Assembly: GCF_002163585.1 (NCBI RefSeq)
Contig: NZ_CP015579.1
Coordinates: 682,001 to 746,000, forward strand
From: Tatumella citrea
Lineage (GTDB): Bacteria; Pseudomonadota; Gammaproteobacteria; Enterobacterales; Enterobacteriaceae
Direction of reading: 5' to 3'
Length of the DNA stretch: 64,000 nt
The notes under the pieces were generated by a model. It saw only the letters and a list, made by a program, of their open reading frames with translations. It did not search any database and was not told the DNA's origin. The stretch's first letter is position 1. Each line of letters starts with the position of its first letter. Below, one piece after another: positions 30,016 through 39,071 of the stretch. Both the position numbers and the translations under genes were made by a program.

Positions 30016-30756
30016 GTGGTGACCAATAATTTGATGCAAACGGATCTGTCCGTTCTGGGCATGTATCATCATGCTGATATTGTTGTAAAAGTAGTAATGA
30101 TAGGCTTGTTGCTCGCCTCTGTGGTTACCTGGGCAATCTTCTTCGGCAAGTTTACAGAACTGAGTTCGGCCAAACGGCGCCTTAAATCAGAACAGAAAGC
30201 CCTGAAAGAAGTGCGTACATTACAGCAGGCCGTCGATGTTGCCAGCAAATTCGCTGCCAACAGTCACAGTCGCAGTCTGATTGCAGAAGCTCAGGATGAA
30301 CGTCAGCTTTCTGCCGGCGCAGAAGACAGTGACGGTATCAAAGATCGTACCGGTTTCCGTCTGGAGCGAAGAGTCGCAGCCGTCGGTCGTTATGCATCAC
30401 GGGGTAATGGCTTCCTGGCAACCATCGGTTCTGTCGCACCGTTTATCGGTCTGTTCGGTACCGTATGGGGCATCATGAACAGCTTTATCGGGATTGCTCA
30501 AAGTCAGACCACTAACCTGGCAGTCGTGGCTCCGGGGATTGCCGAAGCGCTGCTTGCTACTGCGGTAGGTCTGGTTGCAGCAATTCCTGCGGTAGTGATT
30601 TATAACGTATTTGCACGGATGATTGCTGGTTATAAAGCTTCATTAAGTGATACTGCCGCTCAGGTATTATTGCTGCAGAGCCGTGATCTGGATTTAGGGC
30701 AGAGCCATGAGCCGGTAGATCTGCGGGCTTCCGCACATAAACTGCGGGTGAGTTAA
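30016..30756 (+). CDS. exbB: ExbB, TonB-complex motor subunit
   Basis: 246-aa inner-membrane protein; an ExbB pentamer with ExbD forms the proton channel that energises TonB. Three transmembrane helices, MQTDLSVLGMYHHADIVVK start, FRLERRVAAVGR, GLFGTVWGIMNSFIG and LATAVGLVAAIPAVVIYN. The start is GTG at 30016 with GGGG 8 nt upstream. It ends 5 nt before exbD. It serves TonB-dependent uptake, including the receptor at 12.2 kb. Confidence 0.96.
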   Translation: MVTNNLMQTDLSVLGMYHHADIVVKVVMIGLLLASVVTWAIFFGKFTELSSAKRRLKSEQKALKEVRTLQQAVDVASKFAANSHSRSLIAEAQDERQLSAGAEDSDGIKDRTGFRLERRVAAVGRYASRGNGFLATIGSVAPFIGLFGTVWGIMNSFIGIAQSQTTNLAVVAPGIAEALLATAVGLVAAIPAVVIYNVFARMIAGYKASLSDTAAQVLLLQSRDLDLGQSHEPVDLRASAHKLRVS

Positions 30757-30761
30757 TTGTT

Positions 30762-31196
30762 ATGGCGATGCATCTGAAAGATGATTTAGAAAGCGATGGG
30801 GAAATGAGTGAAATTAACGTAACGCCGTTTATCGACGTTATGTTAGTGCTGTTAATCATTTTTATGGTTGCAGCGCCTCTGGCCACCGTAGATGTCAAAG
30901 TTAATCTTCCGGCTTCAACCAGCGTTCCTCAGCCTCGTCCGGATAAACCGGTCTATCTGAGTATTAAAGCGGACAAACAACTGTATGTCGGCAACAATGA
31001 AGTCTCAAAAGAACAGCTGGTTTCGGCCATTGATTCACTGACCAGTGGCAACAAAGAAAGCACCATCTTCTTCCAGGCGGATAAAGATGTGGACTATGCC
31101 ACGCTGATGAGTGTGATGGATCAATTGCGTGCCGCAGGCTATCTGAAGATTGGACTGATGGGGCTGGAAACCGCCGGAACTACCGCGGGCAACTAA
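30762..31196 (+). CDS. exbD: ExbD, TonB-complex motor subunit
   Basis: 144-aa protein with one N-terminal transmembrane helix and a periplasmic domain. NVTPFIDVMLVLLIIFMV carries the essential membrane aspartate (Asp25). The periplasmic part includes KPVYLSIKADKQLYVG and DYATLMSVMDQLRAAGY. Second gene of exbBD, ending at a strong terminator. Confidence 0.96.
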   Translation: MAMHLKDDLESDGEMSEINVTPFIDVMLVLLIIFMVAAPLATVDVKVNLPASTSVPQPRPDKPVYLSIKADKQLYVGNNEVSKEQLVSAIDSLTSGNKESTIFFQADKDVDYATLMSVMDQLRAAGYLKIGLMGLETAGTTAGN

Positions 31197-31221
31197 TTCC
31201 TGTACCAGTCCGAACTAAATG

Positions 31222-31248
31222 AACCTCCCTTTCGGGAGGTTTTTTTTT
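31222..31248 (+). terminator. Rho-independent terminator of exbBD
   Basis: 8-bp stem AACCTCCC / GGGAGGTT with loop TTTC and nine Ts. Confidence 0.92.
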
Positions 31249-31412
31249 GCCACCGTTTAGAAATAGTCTGATGTTTACAATCTGCCGGTTGTTGTTTTGT
31301 TACCAAATTGTATGTTTCTGTAAATCATAAAGATGACTGTCGTCACATCTTTCTGCTGGTAACCGGGGTAAATAAACAGTGCAGACTAAAACTATAACGG
31401 CAGGGCTGAGCA

Positions 31413-32735
31413 ATGAATAATTCGGGTACATCTTCTCCGGCGGCTAAAACCAGCGGAGCTAAATCTATTTTCCGTGTGACCAGCGGAAACTTTCTTGAAA
31501 TGTACGACTTTATGGTGTTTGGCTACTATGCCACCGCCATTTCAAAAACCTTCTTCCCGGGCAATGACCCTTATTCATCGTTGATGCTGACACTGATGAC
31601 CTTTGGTGCCGGTTTCCTGATGCGCCCTCTGGGGGCCATTATCCTCGGTGCTTATATTGACCATCATGGTCGCCGTAAAGGGTTACTGCTGACCCTGGGA
31701 CTGATGGCTATTGGTACTCTGACTATTGCTCTGACCCCGGGTTATCAGACGATTGGCGCGGCGGCTCCGTTAATTATCCTCGTAGGTCGTTTATTGCAGG
31801 GATTCTCCGCCGGGGTTGAACTGGGTGGGGTTTCCGTTTACCTGTCTGAAATCGCGCCGAAAGGGCGCAAAGGCTTCTATGTCAGCTGGCAGTCGGGGAG
31901 TCAGCAATTATCGGTTATCTTTGCTGCGTTACTGGGGTTAATGCTGAATCACTGGCTGGACAAAGGTCAGGTGACAGACTGGGGTTGGCGTATTCCGTTT
32001 ATTATCGGCTGCCTGATTGTTCCCTTCCTGTTTTATATCCGCCGTATGCTGGAAGAGACAGAGAGTTTTCAGCAGCGTAAACATCGTCCCGGCATGACAG
32101 AAATTATGCGTTCAGTGGCCAGCAACTGGGCACTGGTTCTCGCCGGGATGCTGATGGTGGTTACCACCACCGTCATGTTCTATATGATTACGGCCTTTAC
32201 CCCGACCTTTGGTAAGACAGTGCTGATGATGACGGACCACCAGAGTTTTATGGTGACGCTATTTGTCGGTGTATCGAATTTATTCTGGCTGCCGGTGATG
32301 GGATCGTTGTCTGACCGGATTGGTCGCCGCCCGCTGCTGATAACCTTCACCCTGTTAACTATGCTGACTGCGTGGCCAGTGCTGAAGTGGATGGTAGCGG
32401 CACCGTCGTTTGGTCATCTGTTAACTGCCGAGCTGTGGTTGTCATTCCTCTACGCCAGCTATAACGGGGCGATGGTGGTCTATCTGGCAGAGATCATGCC
32501 GGCTGAAGTCCGGGCGGCAGGGTTCTCTCTGGCCTACAGTCTGGCGACAGCATTGTTCGGCGGGTTTACCCCTGCGGTATCCAGTTATCTGATTCATGCG
32601 ACAGATGATAAATCGATGCCGGGAGCATGGCTGACCTTTGCCGGTTGCTGTGGTCTGGTAGGAACTCTATGCATCGGTTACCTGGTGCGACGCTATCAGC
32701 AGAAAAAGACCGCAGGACCACTGCACAGTCTGTAG
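31413..32735 (+). CDS. MFS transporter, citrate/tricarballylate:H+ symporter type
   Basis: 440-aa, 12-helix MHS-family permease similar in pattern to CitA/TcuC: FRVTSGNFLEMYDFMVFGYYA, RPLGAIILGAYIDHHGRRKG (loop 2-3 motif), LLQGFSAGVELGGVSVYLSE and SDRIGRRPLL in the second half. Substrate is probably citrate or a related tricarboxylate, by family only. No tcuAB or citrate-metabolism gene lies next to it, so it is a single-gene unit between two terminators. Confidence 0.87.
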   Translation: MNNSGTSSPAAKTSGAKSIFRVTSGNFLEMYDFMVFGYYATAISKTFFPGNDPYSSLMLTLMTFGAGFLMRPLGAIILGAYIDHHGRRKGLLLTLGLMAIGTLTIALTPGYQTIGAAAPLIILVGRLLQGFSAGVELGGVSVYLSEIAPKGRKGFYVSWQSGSQQLSVIFAALLGLMLNHWLDKGQVTDWGWRIPFIIGCLIVPFLFYIRRMLEETESFQQRKHRPGMTEIMRSVASNWALVLAGMLMVVTTTVMFYMITAFTPTFGKTVLMMTDHQSFMVTLFVGVSNLFWLPVMGSLSDRIGRRPLLITFTLLTMLTAWPVLKWMVAAPSFGHLLTAELWLSFLYASYNGAMVVYLAEIMPAEVRAAGFSLAYSLATALFGGFTPAVSSYLIHATDDKSMPGAWLTFAGCCGLVGTLCIGYLVRRYQQKKTAGPLHSL

Positions 32736-32826
32736 TCTGTGGCCGCTCAGGTGACTGGCCTGAGCGGCTGGTTATTCTCCACCCGTAAGCCTCTCCTGAG
32801 TGTTGCCCGTCAGAGTAAAACCACCA

Positions 32827-32863
32827 TTTGCCGGAGCCCTCGCTTCGGCAAACCATTTTTTTT
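32827..32863 (+). terminator. Rho-independent terminator of the MFS gene
   Basis: Stem TTTGCCG(G)AGC / GCT(T)CGGCAAA with a short loop, followed by eight Ts. The remaining ~290 bp up to the next gene show no further feature I can support. Confidence 0.8.
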
Positions 32864-33150
32864 AGACATAAGATTAATTAAGGTTTGTTTCCGTCGGATT
32901 ATCTGGCGTACTATGCCTACTGGTAGAAAATTCACTAACAGATTTTCACGCAGCAACATTCGTTGCACTACGTTTATTTCCATTGCCCCTGGCAGATCTG
33001 CAAATTGTTGCAGCTTAATGAAATAACTGAAAATAACTCATTAATGATGAGTTTACCGTTGGCCGTAAATGAAGATGACAGCTTTCCTTTTTGTCTCTGT
33101 CATTTTTAATAATATCTTTGCTTAAATAACCCAAGACAAAGGGAGTCAGC

Positions 33151-35268
33151 ATGCTGGATGTATCCTGGAATAAATGGCTGGTGTTAATTTCACTTATCAT
33201 TGCCTTTATAGCCTCTTTTACTGCCCTTGATACGGCAGGACGGGTTGCCAGTTCCCAGGGATGGAAAGCGAAGTTATGGCTGGCGGGTGGTGGTACCGCA
33301 ATGGGGATTGGTGTCTGGTCGATGCATTTTATTGGTATCCTGGCAATGATGTTTCCGATGCCAATGCACTATGGCACCAGCGATACTGCCGCGTCGTTAA
33401 TTATCGTCATTGTTGCCTCTATTGCCGCCTTACAACAGGTGATTGGTCATCCGCAACTGGGGTTTGGCCGCCTGGTGGGTGGTGCAATGCTACTGGGAAG
33501 TGGCGTGGTAGGGATGCATTACATCGGAATGTATGCTCTGCTGGTGCAACCTCCGATTGAGTGGAATTACTGGCTGGTGGCCTTGTCAGTGCTGATAGCC
33601 TATGTCGCTTCAGGCGTAGCGCTGTGGCTGGCCTTCAACCTGCGTAAAGGCGAAAATGGTATTGTGATGCGTCGTTTGCAGGCATCACTGGTTATGGGTG
33701 TCGCGATTGCCGGAATGCACTACACCGGCATGGCAGCTGCCAGCTTTCATGAGGGCAGCTACATTGACGGGCATGGTGTAAATTCCCCGACCCTGGCTAT
33801 CTGGGTGTTTCTGTTTACCCTGGCAATACTGGGTTCCAGTCTGCTAATTTCGATGGTCGATTCACAAATTAAAGCGACCCGTCTGGCAAAAAAATTACAT
33901 CTGGCCAACCGTGAACTGCACAAACTGGCGATGCATGATCCACTCACACTGCTGCCAAACCGTGTCTATCTGGAAGAACAGCTGGAACATTATATCCGCA
34001 ATGCCTCTGCAGGTATTGCAACCTTCTCGCTGATGTTTCTCGATCTCGACGGTTTTAAAATGATCAATGATGCCTACGGGCACCATATCGGCGACCGTCT
34101 GCTGGTTACCGCGTCTGACCGTCTGAAAAATATTCTTGAATCAGAGCAGGTTCTGGCGCGGGTAGGGGGCGATGAGTTTGTGTTACTGACCCCGGGGACT
34201 TCTGCTGAACAAGCCGAAGATATTGCCTCGCGAATGGTGAAGGCGATAGAGCAGCCTTTCCATATCGGTGAATATGAACTGATGGTTTCTATCAGTATTG
34301 GTATCGCACAGTACCCACAGCATGGTGCTGAAGGTCGTGAAATGATGTTCAATGCTGATGTTGCGATGTACCACACCAAAAATAATGGTCGTAATGGTTA
34401 CAGCATCTACCGTGCCAGCATGAATTCGATGGGTAAAAGCCAGGTGCAGCTGAAAAACGAATTGTGGCGGGCGTTGTACCACAATGAGCTGCGTCTGTTC
34501 TATCAGCCGAAGAATGATGCACAGAGTGGCAATATTATTGGTTATGAAGCTCTGGTTCGTTGGCAGCATCCAACCCGTGGCCTGCTCTCTCCGGATAAGT
34601 TCTTACCGATTGCCGAGAAAAGTGGCATGATCATTCAGGTAGGTGAGTGGGTACTGAATGAAGCCTGCCGTCAGCTGGCTATCTGGCATGCTCAGGGTAA
34701 TACGGAACTTTCGGTCTCGGTGAACCTGTCAGCACTTCAGTTTGAACAGGAGATGCTGCAGAGCGTAGTCCTGAATGCCTTAACGGCAAATAAAGTCCCT
34801 GCTGACAAACTGATCCTCGAAATTACCGAAACCACCGCCATGCGATCGCCTCAGGAAACTATCCGTATTCTGACGGCTCTGAAAGAATATGGTATTAAAG
34901 TTTCGATTGATGATTTCGGTACCGGTTATTCCAGTCTGTTGTATCTGCAAAGTATGCCAGCCAGTGAGCTGAAAATTGACCGTGCATTCGTGCGGGAGAT
35001 AAACAAGCAGTGTACTGATACCCGGTTACTGTCGATGATCATCGATCTGGCAAAAAATATGAATCTGAACATCGTGGCGGAAGGTGTAGAAACTGAGGAA
35101 CAACAACGTCAGCTGGCCAGCCTGGGTTGTAACATCCTGCAGGGGTTCTACTTCAGCCGGCCGGTTCCTCCGGAGCAATTGGTGTTACCTGAAGTCCAGG
35201 GTAAGCTGCCTCGTCCGGTGAAACTGGATCTGGTGCCGGAAACCGGTTCGCAAAAAATCAGGGCCTGA
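33151..35268 (+). CDS. MHYT-GGDEF-EAL cyclic-di-GMP enzyme
   Basis: 705-aa membrane-bound bifunctional protein. Residues ~1-235 are seven membrane helices with three MHYT-type repeats (MHF 58-60, MHY 122-124 and 189-191), a presumed sensor of diatomic gas or copper. GGDEF domain ~255-420 with intact GGDEF at 339-343 but no RxxD inhibitory site five residues earlier. EAL domain ~435-690 with EAL at 466-468, NLSALQF, EITET, IDDFGTGYSSL and the KIDRAFV helix. Both active sites look intact, so synthesis and hydrolysis are both possible. AGGGAG precedes the ATG. Confidence 0.93.
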   Translation: MLDVSWNKWLVLISLIIAFIASFTALDTAGRVASSQGWKAKLWLAGGGTAMGIGVWSMHFIGILAMMFPMPMHYGTSDTAASLIIVIVASIAALQQVIGHPQLGFGRLVGGAMLLGSGVVGMHYIGMYALLVQPPIEWNYWLVALSVLIAYVASGVALWLAFNLRKGENGIVMRRLQASLVMGVAIAGMHYTGMAAASFHEGSYIDGHGVNSPTLAIWVFLFTLAILGSSLLISMVDSQIKATRLAKKLHLANRELHKLAMHDPLTLLPNRVYLEEQLEHYIRNASAGIATFSLMFLDLDGFKMINDAYGHHIGDRLLVTASDRLKNILESEQVLARVGGDEFVLLTPGTSAEQAEDIASRMVKAIEQPFHIGEYELMVSISIGIAQYPQHGAEGREMMFNADVAMYHTKNNGRNGYSIYRASMNSMGKSQVQLKNELWRALYHNELRLFYQPKNDAQSGNIIGYEALVRWQHPTRGLLSPDKFLPIAEKSGMIIQVGEWVLNEACRQLAIWHAQGNTELSVSVNLSALQFEQEMLQSVVLNALTANKVPADKLILEITETTAMRSPQETIRILTALKEYGIKVSIDDFGTGYSSLLYLQSMPASELKIDRAFVREINKQCTDTRLLSMIIDLAKNMNLNIVAEGVETEEQQRQLASLGCNILQGFYFSRPVPPEQLVLPEVQGKLPRPVKLDLVPETGSQKIRA

Positions 35269-35293
35269 TTTTCGGCACTGCACTGAAAAACAG

Positions 35294-35313
35294 TCCTGTG
35301 GCTGACCACAGGA
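35294..35313 (+). terminator. Hairpin after the MHYT-GGDEF-EAL gene
   Basis: 8-bp perfect stem TCCTGTGG / CCACAGGA, loop CTGA; no T tract, and only 19 nt before the next start. Confidence 0.45.
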
Positions 35314-35332
35314 ACAGTGATACCGGAGTGAT

Positions 35333-36730
35333 GTGAGTAAATTTCAGCAGATAGCAGAACAGATGCAGCAGCAAATTGAAGCGGGCATCTGGCAGGCAGG
35401 AGATAAGCTGCCTTCGTTACGTGCCCAGTCTGAGCTGTTGCAGGTCAGCCTGATGACTGTCATGAATGCCTACACTCTGCTGGAAAGTCAGGGCTGGATT
35501 ATCTCCCGCCCACAATCCGGTTATTATGTCGCCCCTGGTCTTCCCCATGACGCTGCTGCGGTAAAACACAGTGAACAGGCGGATACTAACCGTTTCGTGT
35601 TTGATGTCCTGCAGGCCTGCCGTGACCCACAGATAGTGCCTTTCGGCTCTGCGTTTCCTGACCCTGAACTTTTCCCGATGCGGGCGTTAATGCGCTCATT
35701 AGGCGATGTTTCCCGCCATCTAACCACCGGCGATGCTATTGATAATCTGCCGCCCGGTAATGTCGAATTACGCAAAATTCTGGCCCGGCGCTATACCCGG
35801 CAGGGTATTCTGGTATCGCCGGACGATATTGTAATCACTAATGGCGCCATGGATGCTCTGAACCTGAGCCTGCAGGCGGTAACAGAACCGGGTGACTGGG
35901 TCATTATAGAAAGCCCCGCGTTTTACGGTGCCTTACAGGCAATTGAACGACTGAAGCTTAAAGCGCTGGCTATCCCTGCCGTTCCCGGAGAAGGGATCGA
36001 TTTAGCCAGTCTTCAACAGGCGTTGCAACGCTGGCCGGTAAAAGCCTGCTGGCTGATGACCAGCCACCAGAATCCTCTCGGTTATACCCTATCCGCTGAA
36101 CATAAACAGCAACTGGTCAGTCTGTTAGCAGAGAATCAGGTGGCGCTGATTGAAGATGATGTTTATACCAGCCTGTGGGAAGGAGAACAGCCGCCGCTGC
36201 CGGCCCTGGCATGGGATAACGGTGGCACAGTGTTGCATTGCGGTTCTTTCTCGAAAGATCTGGTCGCCGGATTTCGTATCGGCTGGGTGGTGACCCGGAA
36301 ACATGCGCTACGGATACAGCAGCTACAACTGATGAGCACTCTGTCGGTAAGTACACCGATACAACTGGCACTGGTCGGTTTTCTGGAAAGTCAGCATTAT
36401 GACCAGCATCTGAAACGCCTGCGTCGTCAGCTCGCCGCACGTAAAAAACTGGCCATTACGGCATTGCAACGAGCCTTACCGGCGGAAGCTGTGATCCATG
36501 CAGATCATGGCGGGGATTTTTTGTGGATTGAACTGCCTCCGGACTTCGACAGTACACAGCTCTACCATCAGGCACTGGCGAAGGGAATTAGCATTGCGCC
36601 GGGAGAGCTGTTTTCTGCTTCCCGGCAGCATCGTCACTGTTTTCGTTTTAATGCCGCCTGGCCCTGGGATCAACGGGCAGAACAGGCGGTGACTGTTCTT
36701 GGTGAACTGATAGTCGGGCAGCTTAGCTGA
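35333..36730 (+). CDS. ydcR: YdcR-like MocR/GntR regulator with aminotransferase domain
   Basis: 465-aa MocR-family protein: GntR winged HTH (~1-70, LPSLRAQSELLQVSLMTVMN) joined to a fold-type I aminotransferase domain (~90-460). The PLP lysine is in CGSFSKDLVAGFRIGW (Lys308); other marks are LPPGNVELRKILARRY and TSHQNPLGYTL. Long stretches agree with E. coli YdcR. It starts at GTG 35333 with GGAG upstream. Function and effector unknown; it could bind PLP and an amino compound to regulate a nearby gene. Confidence 0.88.
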   Translation: MSKFQQIAEQMQQQIEAGIWQAGDKLPSLRAQSELLQVSLMTVMNAYTLLESQGWIISRPQSGYYVAPGLPHDAAAVKHSEQADTNRFVFDVLQACRDPQIVPFGSAFPDPELFPMRALMRSLGDVSRHLTTGDAIDNLPPGNVELRKILARRYTRQGILVSPDDIVITNGAMDALNLSLQAVTEPGDWVIIESPAFYGALQAIERLKLKALAIPAVPGEGIDLASLQQALQRWPVKACWLMTSHQNPLGYTLSAEHKQQLVSLLAENQVALIEDDVYTSLWEGEQPPLPALAWDNGGTVLHCGSFSKDLVAGFRIGWVVTRKHALRIQQLQLMSTLSVSTPIQLALVGFLESQHYDQHLKRLRRQLAARKKLAITALQRALPAEAVIHADHGGDFLWIELPPDFDSTQLYHQALAKGISIAPGELFSASRQHRHCFRFNAAWPWDQRAEQAVTVLGELIVGQLS

Positions 36731-36735
36731 ATAAC

Positions 36736-37218
36736 TCAGATAGTTGCTGCGCTGCGACCACCCCAGGTCAGATGATAGATATCATAAAAATCAACTTCCC
36801 CTTTTTTCTCCAGCAATCTGGCGATCCCTTGTTTCACCTGTGACGGTACTTCCGGATCGTTGTTAATCGCGTTAATGCATTGCTGAGAGACTGCCCGGAT
36901 GTAGTACCACTCGCCGTTATAGCAGACCCGTAAATCCAGGGCATCGATATCTTCGAAACGGTATTTAGGCGAGATATCCATCAGCATCAACAGACTCATT
37001 CCCAGAACAAAGGCAGTGGCGAACCAGAAGGCTGGCCAGCCCAGCATCTCGGTAGAGAAGATCAGTGCCACGCATAATGCATAACAGAGATACATGACGA
37101 ACCACAGCCCGGGATGTTTACGCAAAAACGTAAAACTAAAGCGTGGCAAATTGTCCCGCTGCTCTGCGACATTAAGACGATCGATTTCCTGCTGAAGAAT
37201 TTGTTTAACTTTGTCCAT
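36736..37218 (-). CDS. ylaC: YlaC-family inner-membrane protein
   Basis: ~160-aa protein of the YlaC family (unknown function). Hallmarks are RDNLPRFSFTFLRKHPGLWF, two central hydrophobic helices (~40-85), and SPKYRFEDIDALDLRVCYNGEWYYIR followed by GEVDFYDIYHLT. The start at 37218 (MDKVKQIL) is taken from homologues and has GGAGG upstream, although only 2 nt away; in-frame ATGs extend to 37251. It converges on ydcR with 5 nt between stops. Confidence 0.88.
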   Translation of the reverse strand: MDKVKQILQQEIDRLNVAEQRDNLPRFSFTFLRKHPGLWFVMYLCYALCVALIFSTEMLGWPAFWFATAFVLGMSLLMLMDISPKYRFEDIDALDLRVCYNGEWYYIRAVSQQCINAINNDPEVPSQVKQGIARLLEKKGEVDFYDIYHLTWGGRSAATI

Positions 37219-37440
37219 ATATCCTCCGCTGTTCTGCCCATAGTTCATCACAAATATTTCAGACTAAAAAGAGACAGATACACCAATCGTGGCTATAACA
37301 GTTATCAGGGATGCGGTTTTTGTTAACCAGTTGCTGCATAACAGTGAAAACCCATCATGGCAGGTACTGTTATGGGGGAGTGTCCTGAATTATGAATTTA
37401 AGCTGTTCAAAAGCCGATGGTTTGCGATTCCCCGAAACGG

Positions 37441-37457
37441 TGCGCCTTCGCAGTGCG
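37441..37457 (+). promoter_or_regulatory. Possible NtrC-like upstream activator site
   Basis: TGCGCCTTCGCAGTGCG agrees with the NtrC consensus TGCACCA-N3-TGGTGCA at 9 of 14 fixed positions and lies ~135 bp upstream of the sigma-54 promoter candidate, a normal distance. Weak on its own. Confidence 0.3.
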
Positions 37458-37575
37458 CGCACAAATAACAGGCGCTGCGGAGATCTTAGTCCATTGTTTC
37501 GTGATGCCTGGCTGGCTTTTTTTCAGAAAAACAACACTAACTAACGGGATTTCAGAAAATTTTATGCCCAACTCC

Positions 37576-37591
37576 TGGCATAAAAAATGCA
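37576..37591 (+). promoter_or_regulatory. sigma-54 promoter candidate of the Anbu operon
   Basis: TGGCATAAAAAATGCA has the invariant GG (37577-37578) and GC (37589-37590) exactly 10 nt apart, plus the flanking T, CA and A of TGGCAC-N5-TTGCA. It lies 40 nt before the first gene's ATG (37632), leaving a ~30-nt leader with the ribosome site GGTGGAG. Confidence 0.65.
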
Positions 37592-37631
37592 GAGCTATCT
37601 CAGGTCATCACAGGAAAGCGGTGGGTGGAGC

Positions 37632-39071
37632 ATGAATCATAGCTATCAGATAGCAGCAAATTTTTATGATGAGATGTTACTCAAAGATGGATTGTACCGG
37701 CCCCACTACAAAGACTACTGGGAGTGGTTAAAGCAGGCGGATAAAGAGGCTATTGCCCGTAAGAAGGAGGAGGCAGAACTATTATTTCACCGTGTCGGCA
37801 TTACCTTTAATGTCTATGGTGATGATGATGGTGCTGACCGGTTAATCCCGTTCGACAGCGTGCCACGTATTATTCCGGCCAGCGAATGGGCGCAACTGGA
37901 TAAAGGGATCCGCCAGCGGGTTCAGGCATTAAACTTGTTTCTGCACGATATTTATCATCAGCAGCATATTCTGAAGGCCGGAATTATTCCTGCTGAACAG
38001 GTGCTGGTTAATGATCAATACCAGCCCTGTATGCAGGGCGTTGATCTTCACCGGAACATCTACGCGCATATTGTCGGTGTTGACATGGTCCGTAACAGCG
38101 ACGGTGAATATTATGTGTTGGAGGATAACCTCAGAACACCTTCCGGCGTCTCCTATATGCTGGAAAACCGTAAAATGATGATGCGGTTGTATCCTGAGTT
38201 ATTTGCCACACAGTCAATTGCTCCGGTGGAGCGCTACCCCTCACATCTGCTACAAACCCTGCGTGAAAGCTCGCCGGTTAACGATCCGGTTGTGGTGGTA
38301 TTAACCCCGGGCCGCTTCAACAGTGCTTACTTTGAACACAGTTTTCTTGCTCAGCAGATGGGGGTTGAACTGGTAGAAAGTGCCGATCTGTTTGTTAAAG
38401 ACGGAGCGGTGTTGATGCGTACGACCGAAGGGCCGTGCAAAGTTGATGTTATTTATCGTCGTGTCGATGATGCCTTCCTTGATCCACTGGCATTCCGCGC
38501 GGATTCTATGCTGGGCGTTGCTGGTCTGTTGTCGGTCTATCGTGCCGGTAACGTGGTGCTGGCGAACGCCATCGGTACAGGGGTTGCAGATGATAAGTCT
38601 ATCTACCCTTATGTTCCGGATATGATCCGTTACTACCTCCAGGAAGAACCGATTCTTAATAATGTGCCGACCTGGCAATGTCGTCGTCCAAAGGATCTGA
38701 GCTATGTGCTGGCGAATCTCGACAAAATGGTCGTGAAAGAGGTCCACGGCGCCGGTGGCTACGGCATGCTGATAGGTCCGGTCGCCAGCCGTGCCGAAAT
38801 CGAAGATTTTCGCGCCAGGTTGCTGGCTCGCCCGGACAATTATATCGCTCAGGACACGTTGTCGTTATCAACCTGCCCGACATTTACGGGGGAGGGACTG
38901 GCTCCAAGGCATATCGATTTACGGCCATTTGCACTGTGCGGGGCCGATATTCGTCTGGTCCCCGGAGGTCTGACCCGGGTGGCATTAACGGAAGGGTCAC
39001 TGGTGGTGAACTCCTCTCAGGGAGGGGGAACCAAAGATACCTGGGTTCTGGAGGATGATTCATCATGTTAA
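37632..39071 (+). CDS. Circularly permuted ATP-grasp type 2 protein
   Basis: 479-aa member of the circularly permuted ATP-grasp family (DUF404/407-like), predicted amide- or peptide-bond-forming ligase. Motifs: YDEMLLKDGLYRPHY, LNLFLHDIYH, VGVDMVRNSDGEYYVLEDN, RTPSGVSYMLENR, VVKEVHGAGGYGMLIGP and LSTCPTF, with a C-terminal LTRVALTEGSLVVNSSQGGG. ATG 37632 follows GGTGGAG; the frame is open to 37587 but crosses the promoter. First gene of the conserved unit with alpha-E, transglutaminase-like and Anbu genes; it overlaps the next by 7 bp. Substrate not known. Confidence 0.9.
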   Translation: MNHSYQIAANFYDEMLLKDGLYRPHYKDYWEWLKQADKEAIARKKEEAELLFHRVGITFNVYGDDDGADRLIPFDSVPRIIPASEWAQLDKGIRQRVQALNLFLHDIYHQQHILKAGIIPAEQVLVNDQYQPCMQGVDLHRNIYAHIVGVDMVRNSDGEYYVLEDNLRTPSGVSYMLENRKMMMRLYPELFATQSIAPVERYPSHLLQTLRESSPVNDPVVVVLTPGRFNSAYFEHSFLAQQMGVELVESADLFVKDGAVLMRTTEGPCKVDVIYRRVDDAFLDPLAFRADSMLGVAGLLSVYRAGNVVLANAIGTGVADDKSIYPYVPDMIRYYLQEEPILNNVPTWQCRRPKDLSYVLANLDKMVVKEVHGAGGYGMLIGPVASRAEIEDFRARLLARPDNYIAQDTLSLSTCPTFTGEGLAPRHIDLRPFALCGADIRLVPGGLTRVALTEGSLVVNSSQGGGTKDTWVLEDDSSC

